This document shows positions 51,101 to 63,865 of a stretch of 64,000 nucleotides of DNA, piece after piece. Each line of letters begins with the position of its first letter. The first letter of the stretch is position 1. The stretch spans positions 20,946,025 through 21,010,024 of the forward strand of contig OU612070.1 in NCBI GenBank assembly GCA_914767715.1, given 5' to 3'. Below the pieces are notes generated by a model. It searched no databases. It saw only the letters and a list, made by a program, of their open reading frames with translations, and was not told where the DNA came from. This DNA is from Membranipora membranacea (Eukaryota > Bryozoa > Gymnolaemata > Cheilostomatida > Membraniporidae). A program made the translations under genes and the position numbers.

Positions 51101-53490
51101 TCAGCGTAATTACCAACCAGTTAATCGGAGGATCCCAATATTCTGCAGTTTGAATAAGGCCAATAAGGGCTTGAAGTGTTCGGAGTTAGATAAGAATCCA
51201 ACAGAGTTTTACTTTTTCAATGCTGCCGTTTGGCTTTTTTTTTTGGCAAAAGTGGACGTCGTTAAAGTTGGCGCTGACGGAGAACGGAGACCCGCAGAGA
51301 CAAACGGACTTCAGATTTGAGACGAGCAGGAGTTGCTCCTCCTTATGAGGTAGGTTAAAAGCAAATCTATTTTTCGACCCGGGGGAAAAAAAAACCATGA
51401 TACCCTCCCTTGGTATAATTTTTAAAATTTCAAGTCAGCGTTATTACCAACCAGTTAATCGGAGGATCCCAATATTCTGCAGTTTGAATAAGGCCAATAA
51501 GGGCTTGAAGTGGTCGGAGTTAGATAAGAATCCAACAGAGTTTTAATTTTTCAATGCTGCCGTTTGGCATGTTTTTTTTTGGCAAAAGTGGACGTCGTTA
51601 AAGTTGGCGCTGACGGAGAACGGAGACCCGCAGAGACATACGGACTACAGATTTGAGACGAGCAGGGGTTGCTCCTCCTTATGAGGTAGGTTAAAAGCAA
51701 ATCTATTTTTTGACCCGGGCGAAAAAAAACCATGATACCCTCCCTTGGTATAATTTTGGAAATTTCAAGTCAGCGTAATTACCAACCAGTTAATCGGAGG
51801 ATCCCAATATTCTGCAGTTTGAATAAGGCCAATAAGGGCTTGAAGTGGTCGGAGTTAGATAAGAATCCAACAGAGTTTTAATTTTTCAATGCTGCCGTTT
51901 GGCATGTTTTTTTTGGCAAAAGTGGACGTCGTTAAAGTTGGCGCTGACGGAGAACGGAGACCCGCAGAAACAAACGGACTTCAGATTTGAGACGAGCAGG
52001 AGTTGCTCCTCCTTATGAGGTAGGTTAAAAGCAAATCTATTTTTTGACCCGGGCGAAAAAAAACCATGATACCCTCCCTTGGTATAATTTTGGAAATTTC
52101 AAGTCAGCGTAATTACCAACCAGTTAATCGGAGGATCCCAATATTCTGCAGTTTGAATAAGGCCAATAAGGGCTTGAAGTGGTCGGAGTTAGATAAGAAT
52201 CCAACAGAGTTTTAATTTTTCAATGCTGCCGTTTGGCATGTTTTTTTTGGCAAAAGTGGACGTCGTTAAAGTTGGCGCTGACGGAGAACGGAGACCCGCA
52301 GAGACAAACGGACTACAGATTTGAGACGAGCAGGGGTTGCTCCTCCTTATGAGGTAGGTTAAAAGCAATTCTATTTTTTGACCCGGGCGAAAAAAAACCA
52401 TGATACCCTCCCTTGGTATAATTTTGGAAATTTCAAGTCAGCGTAATTACCAACCAGTTAATCGGAGGATCCCAATATTCTGCAGTTTGAATAAGGCCAA
52501 TAAGGGCTTGAAGTGGTCGGAGTTAGATAAGAATCCAACAGAGTTTTAATTTTTCAATGCTGCCGTTTGGCATGTTTTTTTTTGGCAAAAGTGGACGTCG
52601 TTAAAGTTGGCGCTGACGGAGAACGGAGACCCGCAGAGACAAACGGACTTCAGATTTGAGACGAGCAGGAGTTGCTCCTCCTTATGAGGTAGGTTAAAAG
52701 CAAATCTATTTTTTGACCCGGGCGAAAAAAAACCATGATACCCTCCCTTGGTATAATTTTTGAAATTTCAAGTCAGCGTAATTACCAACCAGTTAATCGG
52801 AGGATCCCAATATTCTGCAGTTTGAATAAGGCCAATAAGGGCTTGAAGTGGTCGGAGTTAGATAACAATCCAACAGAGTTTTAATTTTTCAATGCTGCCG
52901 TTTGGCATGTTTTTTTTGGCAAAAGTGGACGTCGTTAAAGTTGGCGCTGACGGAGAACGGAGACCCGCAGAGACAAACGGACTTCAGATTTGAGACGAGC
53001 AGGAGTTGCTCCTCCTTATGAGGTAGGTTAAAAGCAAATCTATTTTTTGACCCGGGCGAAAAAAAACCATGATACCCTCCCTTGGTATAATTTTTGAAAT
53101 TTCAAGTCAGCGTAATTACCAACCAGTTAATCGGAGGATCCCAATATTCTGCAGTTTGAATAAGGCCAATAAGGGCTTGAAGTGGTCGGAGTTAGATAAG
53201 AATCCAACAGAGTTTTAATTTTTCAATGCTGCCGTTTGGCATGTTTTTTTTTGGCAAAAGTGGACGTCGTTAAAGTTGGCGCTGACGGAGAACGGAGACC
53301 CGCAGAGACAAACGGACTTCAGATTTGAGACGAGCAGGAGTTGCTCCTCCTTATGAGGTAGGTTAAAAGCAAATCTATTTTTTGACCCGGGCGAAAAAAA
53401 ACCATGATACCCTCCCTTGGTATAATTTTTGAAATTTCAAGTCAGCGTAATTACCAACCAGTTAATCGGAGGATCCCAATATTCTGCAGT
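48135..53490. repeat. Higher-order repeat unit C2, 16 monomers (5356 bp)
   Basis: The unit is bounded by successive copies of the rare variant TTTGGATAAGG (TTGGAT at 48135 and at 53491). Internal markers in order are GACAAACAAAC at 48621, GGGCTGGAAG at about 48823, TATAATTGTTG at about 49073, CCAAGATTCTGCAATTTG at about 49463, TATAATCTTTG at 49741, AATCTGAGG at about 50119, GAGGAAGG at 50345, TTTGCATAAGG at about 50480, and units whose T tract directly follows TTTGGC at about 50898 and 51232. The same order recurs in C4. The boundary is arbitrary, as in any tandem repeat. Confidence 0.85.
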
Positions 53491-56400
53491 TTGGATAAGG
53501 CCAATAAGGGCTTGAAGTGGTCGGAGTTAGATAAGAATCCAACAGAGTTTTAATTTTTCAATGCTGCCGTTTGGCATGTTTTTTTTTGGCAAAAGTGGAC
53601 GTCGTTAAAGTTGGCGCTGACGGAGAACGGAGACCCGCAGAGACAAACGGACTGCAGATTTGAGACGAGCAGGAGTTGCTCCTCCTTATGAGGTAGGTTA
53701 AAAACAAATCTATTTTTTGACCCGGGCGAAAAAAAACCATGATACCCTCCCTTGGTATAATTTTTGAAATTTCAAGTCAGCGTAATTACCAACCAGTTAA
53801 TCGGAGGATCCCAATATTCTGCAGTTTGAATAAGGCCAATAAGGGCTTGAAGTGGTCGGAGTTAGATAAGAATCCAACAGAGTTTTAATTTTTCAATGCT
53901 GCCGTTTGGCATGTTTTTTTTTGGCAAAAGTGGACGTCGTTAAAGTTGGCGCTGACGGAGAACGGAGACCCGCAGAGACAAACAAACTTCAGATTTGAGA
54001 CGAGCAGGAGTTGCTCCTCCTTATGAGGTAGGTTAAAAGCAAATCTATTTTTCGACCCGGGCGAAAAAAAAACCATGATACCCTCCCTTGGTATAATTTT
54101 TGAAATTTCAAGTCAGCGTAATTACCAACCAGTTAATCGGAGGATCCCAATATTCTGCAGTTTGAATAAGGCCAATAAGGGCTGGAAGTGGTCGGAGTTC
54201 GATAAGAATCCAACAGAGTTTTAATTTTTCAATGCTGCCGTTTGGCATGTTTTTTTTTGGCAAAAGTGGACGTCGTTAAAGTTGGCGCTGACGGAGAACG
54301 GAGACCCGCAGAGACAAACGGACTTCAAATTTGAGACGAGCAGGAGTTGCTCCTCCTTATGAGGTGGGTTACAAGCAAATCTATTTTTTGACCCGGGCGA
54401 AAAAAAACCATGATACCCTCCCTTGGTATAATTGTTGAAATTTCAAGTCAGCGTAATTACCAACCTGTTAATCGGAGGATCCCAATATTCTGCAGTTTGA
54501 ATAAGGCCAATAAGGGCTTGAAGTGGTCGGAGTTAGATAACAATCCAACAGAGTTTTAATTTTTCAATGCTGCCGTTTGGCATGTTTTTTTTTGGCAAAA
54601 GTGGACGTCGTTAAAGTTGGCGCTGACGGAGAACGGAGACCCGCAGAGACAAACGGACTTCAGATTTGAGACGAGCAGGAGTTGCTCCTCCTTATGAGGT
54701 AGGTTAAAAGCAAATCTATTTTTTGACCCGGGCGAAAAAAAACCATGATACCCTCCCTTGGTATAATTTTTGAAATTTCAAGTCAGCGTAATTACCAACC
54801 AGTTAATCGGAGGATCCCAAGATTCTGCAATTTGAATAAGGCCAATAAGGGCTTGAAGTGGTCGGAGTTAGATAAGAATCCAACAGAGTTTTAATTTTTC
54901 AATGCTGCCGTTTGGCATTTTTTTTTTTGGCAAAAGTGGACGTCGTTAAAGTTGGCGCTGACGGAGAACGGAGACCCGCAGAGACAAACGGACTTCAGAT
55001 TTGAGACGAGCAGGAGTTGCTCCTCTTTATGAGGTAGGTTAAAAGCAAATCTATTTTTTGACCCGGGCGAAAAAAAACCATGATACCCTCCCTTGGTATA
55101 ATCTTTGAAATTTCAAGTCAGCGTAATTACCAACCAGTTAATCGGAGGATCCCAATATTCTGCAGTTTGAATAAGGCCAATAAGGGCTTGAAGTGGTCGG
55201 AGTTAGATAAGAATCCAACAGAGTTTTAATTTTTCAATGCTGCCGTTTGGCATGTTTTTTTTGGGCAAAAGTGGACGTCGTTAAAGTTGGCGCTGACGGT
55301 GAACGGAGACCTGCAGAGACAAACGGACTTCAGATTTGAGACGAGCAGGAGTTGCTCCTCCTTATGAGGTAGGTTAAAAGCAAATCTATTTTTTGACCCG
55401 GGCGAAAAAAAACCATGATACCCTCCCTTTGTATAATTTTTGAAATTTCAAGTCAGCGTAATTACCAACCAGTTAATCTGAGGATCCCAATATTCTGCAG
55501 TTTGAATAAGGCCAATAAGGGCTTGAAGTGGTCGGAGTTAGATAACAATCCAACAGAGTTTTAATTTTTCAATGCTGCCGTTTGGCATGTTTTTTTTTGG
55601 CAAAAGTGGACGTCGTCAAAGTTGGCGCTGACGGAGAACGGAGACCCGCAGAGACAAACGGACTTCAGATTTGAGACGAGCAGGAGTTGCTCCTCCTTAT
55701 GAGGAAGGTTAAAAGCAAATCTATTTTTTGACCCGGGCGAAAAAAAACCATGATACCCTCCCTTGGTATAATTTTTGAAATTTCAAGTCAGCGTAATTAC
55801 CAACCAGTTAATCGGAGGATCCCAATATTCTGCAGTTTGAATAAGGCCAATAAGGGCTTGAAGTGGTCGGAGTTAGATAAGAATCCAATAGAGTTTTAAT
55901 TTTTCAATGCTGCCGTTTGGCTTTTTTTTTTGGCAAAAGTGGACGTCGTTAAAGTTGGCGCTGACGGAGAACGGAGACCCGCAGAGACAAACGGACTTCA
56001 GATTTGAGACGAGCAGGAGTTGCTCCTCCTTATGAGGTAGGTTAAAAGCAAATCTATTTTTCGACCCGGGGGAAAAAAAAACCATGATACCCTCCCTTGG
56101 TATAATTTTTCAAATTTCAAGTCAGCATAATTACCAACCAGTTAATCGGAGGATCCCAATATTCTGCAGTTTGAATAAGGCCAATAAGGGCTTGAAGTGG
56201 TCGGAGTTAGATAAGAATCCAACAGAGTTTTAATTTTTCAATGCTGCCGTTTGGCATGTTTTTTTTTGGCAAAAGTGGACGTCGTTAAAGTTGGCGCTGA
56301 CGGAGAACGGAGACCCGCAGAGACATACGGACTACAGATTTGAGACGAGCAGGGGTTGCTCCTCCTTATGAGGTAGGTTAAAAGCAATTCTATTTTTTGA

Positions 56401-58510
56401 CCCGGGCGAAAAAAAACCATGATACCCTCCCTTGGTATAATTTTTGAAATTTCAAGTCAGCGTAATTACCAACCAGTTAATCGGAGGATCCCAATATTCT
56501 GCAGTTTGAATAAGGCCAATAAGGGCTTGAAGTGGTCGGAGTTAGATAAGAATCCAACAGAGTTTTAATTTTTCAATGCTGCCGTTTGGCTTTTTTTTTT
56601 GGCAAAAGTGGGCGTCGTTAAAGTTGGCGCTGACGGAGAACGGAGACCCGCAGAGACAAACGGACTTCAGATTTGAGACGAGCAGGAGTTGCTCCTCCTT
56701 ATGAGGTAGGTTAAAAGCAAATCTATTTTTTGACCCGGGCGAAAAAAAACCATGATACCCTCCCTTGGTATAATTTTTGAAATTTCAAGTCAGCGTAATT
56801 ACCAACCAGTTAATCGGAGGATCCCAATATTCTGCAGTTTGAATAAGGCCAATAAGGGCTTGAAGTGGTCGGAGTTAGATAAGAATCCAACAGAGTTTTA
56901 ATTTTTCAATGCTGCCGTTTGGCATGTTTTTTTTGGGCAAAAGTGGACGTCGTTAAAGTTGGCGCTGACGGAGAACGGAGACCCGCAGAGACAAACGGAC
57001 TTCAGATTTGAGACGAGCAGGAGTTGCTCCTCCTTATGAGGTAGGTTAAAAACAAATCTATTTTTTGACCCGGGCGAAAAAAAACCATGATACCCTCCCT
57101 TGGTATAATTTTTGAAATTTCAAGTCAGCGTAATTACCAACCAGTTAATCGGAGGATCCCAATATTCTGCAGTTTGAATAAGGCCAATAAGGGCTTGAAG
57201 TGGTCGGAGTTAGATAAGAATCCAACAGAGTTTTAATTTTTCAATGCTGCCGTTTGGCATGTTTTTTTTTGGCAAAAGTGGACGTCGTTAAAGTTGGCGC
57301 TGACGGAGAACGGAGACCCGCAGAGACAAACAAACTTCAGATTTGAGACGAGCAGGAGTTGCTCCTCCTTATGAGGTAGGTTAAAAGCAAATCAATTTTT
57401 TGACCCGGGCGAAAAAAACCCATGATACCCTCCCTTGGTATAATTTTTGAAATTTCAAGTCAGCGTAATTACCAACCAGTTAATCGGAGGATCCCAATAT
57501 TCTGCAGTTTGAATAAGGCCAATAAGGGCTTGAAGTGGTCGGAGTTAGATAACAATCAAACAGAGTTTTAATTTTTCAATGCTGCCGTTTGGCATGTTTT
57601 TTTTTGGCAAAAGTGGACGTCGTCAAAGTTGGCGCTGACGGAGAACGGAGACCCGCAGAGACAAACGGACTTCAGATTTGAGACGAGCAGGAGTTGTTCC
57701 TCCTTATGAGGAAGGTTAAAAGCAAATCTATTTTTTGACCCGGGCGAAAAAAAACCATGATACCCTCCCTTGGTATAATTTTTGAAATTTCAAGTCAGCG
57801 TAATTACCAACCAGTTAATCGGAGGATCCCAATATTCTGCAGTTTGCATAAGGCCAATAAGGGCTTGAAGTGGTCGGAGTTAGATAAGAATCCAACAGAG
57901 TTTTAATTTTTCAATGCTGCCGTTTGGCATGTTTTTTTTGGCAAAAGTGGACGTCGTTAAAGTTGGCGCTGACGGAGAACGGAGACCCGCAGAGACAAAC
58001 GGACTTCAGATTTGAGACGAGCAGGAGTTGCTCATCCTTATGAGGCAGGTTAAAAGCAAATCTATTTTTTGACCCGGGCGAAAAAAAACCATGATACCCT
58101 CCCTTGGTATAATTTTTGAAATTTCAAGTCAGCGTAATTACCAACCAGTTAATCGGAGGATCCCAATATTCTGCAGTTTGAATAAGGCCAATAAGGGCTT
58201 GAAGTGGTCGGAGTTAGATAAGAATCCAATAGAGTTTTAATTTTTCAATGCTGCCGTTTGGCTTTTTTTTTTGGCAAAAGTGGACGTCGTTAAAGTTGGC
58301 GCTGACGGAGAACGGAGACCCGCAGAGACAAACGGACTTCAGATTTGAGACGAGCAGGAGTTGCTCCTCCTTATGAGGTAGGTTAAAAGCAAATCTATTT
58401 TTTGACCCGGGCGAAAAAAAACCATGATACCCTCCCTTGGTATAATTTTTGAAATTTCAAGTCAGCGTAATTACCAACCAGTTAATCGGAGGATCCCAAT
58501 ATTCTGCAGT
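53491..58510. repeat. Higher-order repeat unit C3, 15 monomers, rearranged
   Basis: The first part follows C2 exactly at +5356 bp: markers at 53977, 55097, 55477 and 55701 match 48621, 49741, 50121 and 50345. After that the offset drops to 5021 at the AATCCAATAG word (55882 against 50861) and to 4687 at CCCGGGGG (56065 against 51378), so monomers have been lost stepwise. The remainder, about 56.6-58.5 kb, resembles the units at 44.9-48.1 kb, for example GACAAACAAAC at 57325 and AAATCAATTTTTTG at about 57390, which corresponds to about 47346. C3 is therefore a mosaic of a C2-like head and a C1-like tail. Confidence 0.75.
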
Positions 58511-61500
58511 TTGGATAAGGCCAATAAGGGCTTGAAGTGGTCGGAGTTAGATAAGAATCCAACAGAGTTTTAATTTTTCAATGCTGCCGTTTGGCATGTT
58601 TTTTTTTGGCAAAAGTGGACGTCGTTAAAGTTGGCGCTGACGGAGAACGGAGACCCGCAGAGACAAACGGACTGCAGATTTGAGACGAGCAGGAGTTGCT
58701 CCTCCTTATGAGGTAGGTTAAAAACAAATCTATTTTTTGACCCGGGCGAAAAAAAACCATGATACCCTCCCTTGGTATAATTTTTGAAATTTCAAGTCAG
58801 CGTAATTACCAACCAGTTAATCGGAGGATCCCAATATTCTGCAGTTTGAATAAGGCCAATAAGGGCTTGAAGTGGTCGGAGTTAGATAAGAATCCAACAG
58901 AGTTTTAATTTTTCAATGCTGCCGTTTGGCATGTTTTTTTTTGGCAAAAGTGGACGTCGTTAAAGTTGGCGCTGACGGAGAACGGAGACCCGCAGAGACA
59001 AACAAACTTCAGATTTGAGACGAGCAGGAGTTGCTCCTCCTTATGAGGTAGGTTAAAAGCAAATCTATTTTTCGACCCGGGCGAAAAAAAAACCATGATA
59101 CCCTCCCTTGGTATAATTTTTGAAATTTCAAGTCAGCGTAATTACCAACCAGTTAATCGGAGGATCCCAATATTCTGCAGTTTGAATAAGGCCAATAAGG
59201 GCTGGAAGTGGTCGGAGTTCGATAAGAATCCAACAGAGTTTTAATTTTTCAATGCTGCCGTTTGGCATGTTTTTTTTTGGCAAAAGTGGACGTCGTTAAA
59301 GTTGGCGCTGACGGAGAACGGAGACCCGCAGAGACAAACGGACTTCAAATTTGAGACGAGCAGGAGTTGCTCCTCCTTATGAGGTGGGTTACAAGCAAAT
59401 CTATTTTTTGACCCGGGCGAAAAAAAACCATGATACCCTCCCTTGGTATAATTGTTGAAATTTCAAGTCAGCGTAATTACCAACCTGTTAATCGGAGGAT
59501 CCCAATATTCTGCAGTTTGAATAAGGCCAATAAGGGCTTGAAGTGGTCGGAGTTAGATAACAATCCAACAGAGTTTTAATTTTTCAATGCTGCCGTTTGG
59601 CATGTTTTTTTTTGGCAAAAGTGGACGTCGTTAAAGTTGGCGCTGACGGAGAACGGAGACCCGCAGAGACAAACGGACTTCAGATTTGAGACGAGCAGGA
59701 GTTGCTCCTCCTTATGAGGTAGGTTAAAAGCAAATCTATTTTTTGACCCGGGCGAAAAAAAACCATGATACCCTCCCTTGGTATAATTTTTGAAATTTCA
59801 AGTCAGCGTAATTACCAACCAGTTAATCGGAGGATCCCAAGATTCTGCAATTTGAATAAGGCCAATAAGGGCTTGAAGTGGTCGGAGTTAGATAAGAATC
59901 CAACAGAGTTTTAATTTTTCAATGCTGCCGTTTGGCATTTTTTTTGTTGGCAAAAGTGGACGTCGTTAAAGTTGGCGCTGACGGAGAACGGAGACCCGCA
60001 GAGACAAACGGACTTCAGATTTGAGACGAGCAGGAGTTGCTCCTCTTTATGAGGTAGGTTAAAAGCAAATCTATTTTTTGACCCGGGCGAAAAAAAACCA
60101 TGATACCCTCCCTTGGTATAATCTTTGAAATTTCAAGTCAGCGTAATTACCAACCAGTTAATCGGAGGATCCCAATATTCTGCAGTTTGAATAAGGCCAA
60201 TAAGGGCTTGAAGTGGTCGGAGTTAGATAAGAATCCAACAGAGTTTTAATTTTTCAATGCTGCCGTTTGGCATGTTTTTTTTGGGCAAAAGTGGACGTCG
60301 TTAAAGTTGGCGCTGACGGTGAACGGAGACCTGCAGAGACAAACGGACTTCAGATTTGAGACGAGCAGGAGTTGCTCCTCCTTATGAGGTAGGTTAAAAG
60401 CAAATCTATTTTTTGACCCGGGCGAAAAAAAACCATGATACCCTCCCTTTGTATAATTTTTGAAATTTCAAGTCAGCGTAATTACCAACCAGTTAATCTG
60501 AGGATCCCAATATTCTGCAGTTTGAATAAGGCCAATAAGGGCTTGAAGTGGTCGGAGTTAGATAACAATCCAACAGAGTTTTAATTTTTCAATGCTGCCG
60601 TTTGGCATGTTTTTGTTTGGCAAAAGTGGACGTCGTCAAAGTTGGCGCTGACGGAGAACGGAGACCCGCAGAGACAAACGGACTTCAGATTTGAGACGAG
60701 CAGGAGTTGCTCCTCCTTATGAGGAAGGTTAAAAGCAAATCTATTTTTTGACCCGGGCGAAAAAAAACCATGATACCCTCCCTTGGTATAATTTTTGAAA
60801 TTTCAAGTCAGCGTAATTACCAACCAGTTAATCGGAGGATCCCAATATTCTGCAGTTTGCATAAGGCCAATAAGGGCTTGAAGTGGTCGGAGTTAGATAA
60901 GAATCCAACAGAGTTTTAATTTTTCAATGCTGCCGTTTGGCATGTTTTTTTTTGGCAAAAGTGGACGTCGTTAAAGTTGGCGCTGACGGAGAACGGAGAC
61001 CCGCAGAGACAAACGGACTTCAGATTTGAGACGAGCAGGAGTTGCTCCTCCTTATGAGGCAGGTTAAAAGCAAATCTATTTTTTGACCCGGGCGAAAAAA
61101 AACCATGATACCCTCCCTTGGTATAATTTTTGAAATTTCAAGTCAGCGTAATTACCAACCAGTTAATCGGAGGATCCCAATATTCTGCAGTTTGAATAAG
61201 GCCAATAAGGGCTTGAAGTGGTCGGAGTTAGATAAGAATCCAATAGAGTTTTAATTTTTCAATGCTGCCGTTTGGCTTTTTTTTTTGGCAAAAGTGGACG
61301 TCGTTAAAGTTGGCGCTGACGGAGAACGGAGACCCGCAGAGACAAACGGACTTCAGATTTGAGACGAGCAGGAGTTGCTCCTCTTTATGAGGTAGGTTAC
61401 AAGCAAATCTATTTTTTGACCCGGGCGAAAAAAAAACCATGATGCCCTCCCTTGGTATAATTTTTGAAATTTCAAGTCAGCGTAATTACCAACCAGTTAA

Positions 61501-63865
61501 TCGGAGGATCCCAATATTCTGCAGTTTGAATAAGGCCAATACGGGCTTGAAGTGTTCGGAGTTAGATAAGAATCCAACAGAGTTTTACTTTTTCAATGCT
61601 GCCGTTTGGCTTTTTTTTTTGGCAAAAGTGGACGTCGTTAAAGTTGGCGCTGACGGAGAACGGAGACCCGCAGAGACAAACGGACTTCAGATTTGAGACG
61701 AGCAGGAGTTGCTCCTCCTTATGAGGTAGGTTAAAAGCAAATCTATTTTTCGACCCGGGGGAAAAAAAAACCATGATACCCTCCCTTGGTATAATTTTTA
61801 AAATTTCAAGTCAGCGTAATTACCAACCAGTTAATCGGAGGATCCCAATATTCTGCAGTTTGAATAAGGCCGATAAGGGCTTGAAGTGGTCGGAGTTAGA
61901 TAAGAATCCAACAGAGTTTTAATTTTTCAATGCTGCCGTTTGGCATGTTTTTTTTTGGCAAAAGTGGACGTCGTTAAAGTTGGCGCTGACGGAGAACGGA
62001 GACCCGCAGAGACATACGGACTACAGATTTGAGACGAGCAGGGGTTGCTCCTCCTTATGAGGTAGGTTAAAAGCAAATCTATTTTTTGACCCGGGCGAAA
62101 AAAAACCATGATACCCTCCCTTGGTATAATTTTGGAAATTTCAAGTCAGCGTAATTACCAACCAGTTAATCGGAGGATCCCAATATTCTGCAGTTTGAAT
62201 AAGGCCAATAAGGGCTTGAAGTGGTCGGAGTTAGATAAGAATCCAACAGAGTTTTAATTTTTCAATGCTGCCGTTTGGCATGTTTTTTTTGGCAAAAGTG
62301 GACGTCGTTAAAGTTGGCGCTGACGGAGAACGGAGACCCGCAGAAACAAACGGACTTCAGATTTGAGACGAGCAGGAGTTGCTCCTCCTTATGAGGTAGG
62401 TTAAAAGCAAATCTATTTTTTGACCCGGGCGAAAAAAAACCATGATACCCTCCCTTGATATAATTTTGGAAATTTCAAGTCAGCGTAATTACCAACCAGT
62501 TAATCGGAGGATCCCAATATTCTGCAGTTTGAATAAGGCCAATAAGGGCTTGAAGTGGTCGGAGTTAGATAAGAATCCAACAGAGTTTTAATTTTTCAAT
62601 GCTGCCGTTTGGCATGTTTTTTTTGGCAAAAGTGGACGTCGTTAAAGTTGGCGCTGACGGAGAACGGAGACCCGCAGAGACAAACGGACTACAGATTTGA
62701 GACGAGCAGGGGTTGCTCCTCCTTATGAGGTAGGTTAAAAGCAATTCTATTTTTTGACCCGGGCGAAAAAAAACCATGATACCCTCCCTTGGTATAATTT
62801 TGGAAATTTCAAGTCAGCGTAATTACCAACCAGTTAATCGGAGGATCCCAATATTCTGCAGTTTGAATAAGGCCAATAAGGGCTTGAAGTGGTCGGAGTT
62901 AGATAAGAATCCAACAGAGTTTTAATTTTTCAATGCTGCCGTTTGGCATGTTTTTTTTTGGCAAAAGTGGACGTCGTTAAAGTTGGCGCTGACGGAGAAC
63001 GGAGACCCGCAGAGACAAACGGACTTCAGATTTGAGACGAGCAGGAGTTGCTCCTCCTTATGAGGTAGGTTAAAAGCAAATCTATTTTTTGACCCGGGCG
63101 AAAAAAACCATGATACCCTCCCTTGGTATAATTTTTGAAATTTCAAGTCAGCGTAATTACCAACCAGTTAATCGGAGGATCCCAATATTCTGCAGTTTGA
63201 ATAAGGCCAATAAGGGCTTGAAGTGGTCGGAGTTAGATAACAATCCAACAGAGTTTTAATTTTTCAATGCTGCCGTTTGGCATGTTTTTTTTGGCAAAAG
63301 TGGACGTCGTTAAAGTTGGCGCTGACGGAGAACGGAGACCCGCAGAGACAAACGGACTTCAGATTTGAGACGAGCAGGAGTTGCTCCTCCTTATGAGGTA
63401 GGTTAAAAGCAAATCTATTTTTTGACCCGGGCGAAAAAAAACCATGATACCCTCCCTTGGTATAATTTTTGAAATTTCAAGTCAGCGTAATTACCAACCA
63501 GTTAATCGGAGGATCCCAATATTCTGCAGTTTGAATAAGGCCAATAAGGGCTTGAAGTGGTCGGAGTTAGATAAGAATCCAACAGAGTTTTAATTTTTCA
63601 ATGCTGCCGTTTGGCATGTTTTTTTTTGGCAAAAGTGGACGTCGTTAAAGTTGGCGCTGACGGAGAACGGAGACCCGCAGAGACAAACGGACTTCAGATT
63701 TGAGACGAGCAGGAGTTGCTCCTCCTTATGAGGTAGGTTAAAAGCAAATCTATTTTTTGACCCGGGCGAAAAAAAACCATGATACCCTCCCTTGGTATAA
63801 TTTTTGAAATTTCAAGTCAGCGTAATTACCAACCAGTTAATCGGAGGATCCCAATATTCTGCAGT
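58511..63865. repeat. Higher-order repeat unit C4, 16 monomers (5355 bp)
   Basis: C4 is a near twin of C2 at a constant offset of 10376 bp. For example, TTGGAT is at 58511 against 48135, TATAATCTTTG at 60117 against 49741, TTTGCATAAGG at 60856 against 50480, and the rare ATGATGCCC unit at 61439 against 51063. Differences I noticed are few: a T-tract interruption at about 59946 and another at about 60615, C for G at about 60480, ATACGGGC near 61538, GTAATTACC for GTTATTACC near 61814, GCCGATAAGG near 61871 and TTGATATAA near 62456. C4 also shares its first half with C3 at +5020 bp. Confidence 0.85.

Noticed and set aside
51063-51320. Plus-strand open frame of 85 codons repeated at 61439-61696
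   Set aside because: It is the usual 49-codon frame extended because TTTTAA became TTTTAC. The two copies are simply the twin higher-order units C2 and C4, not independent conservation.
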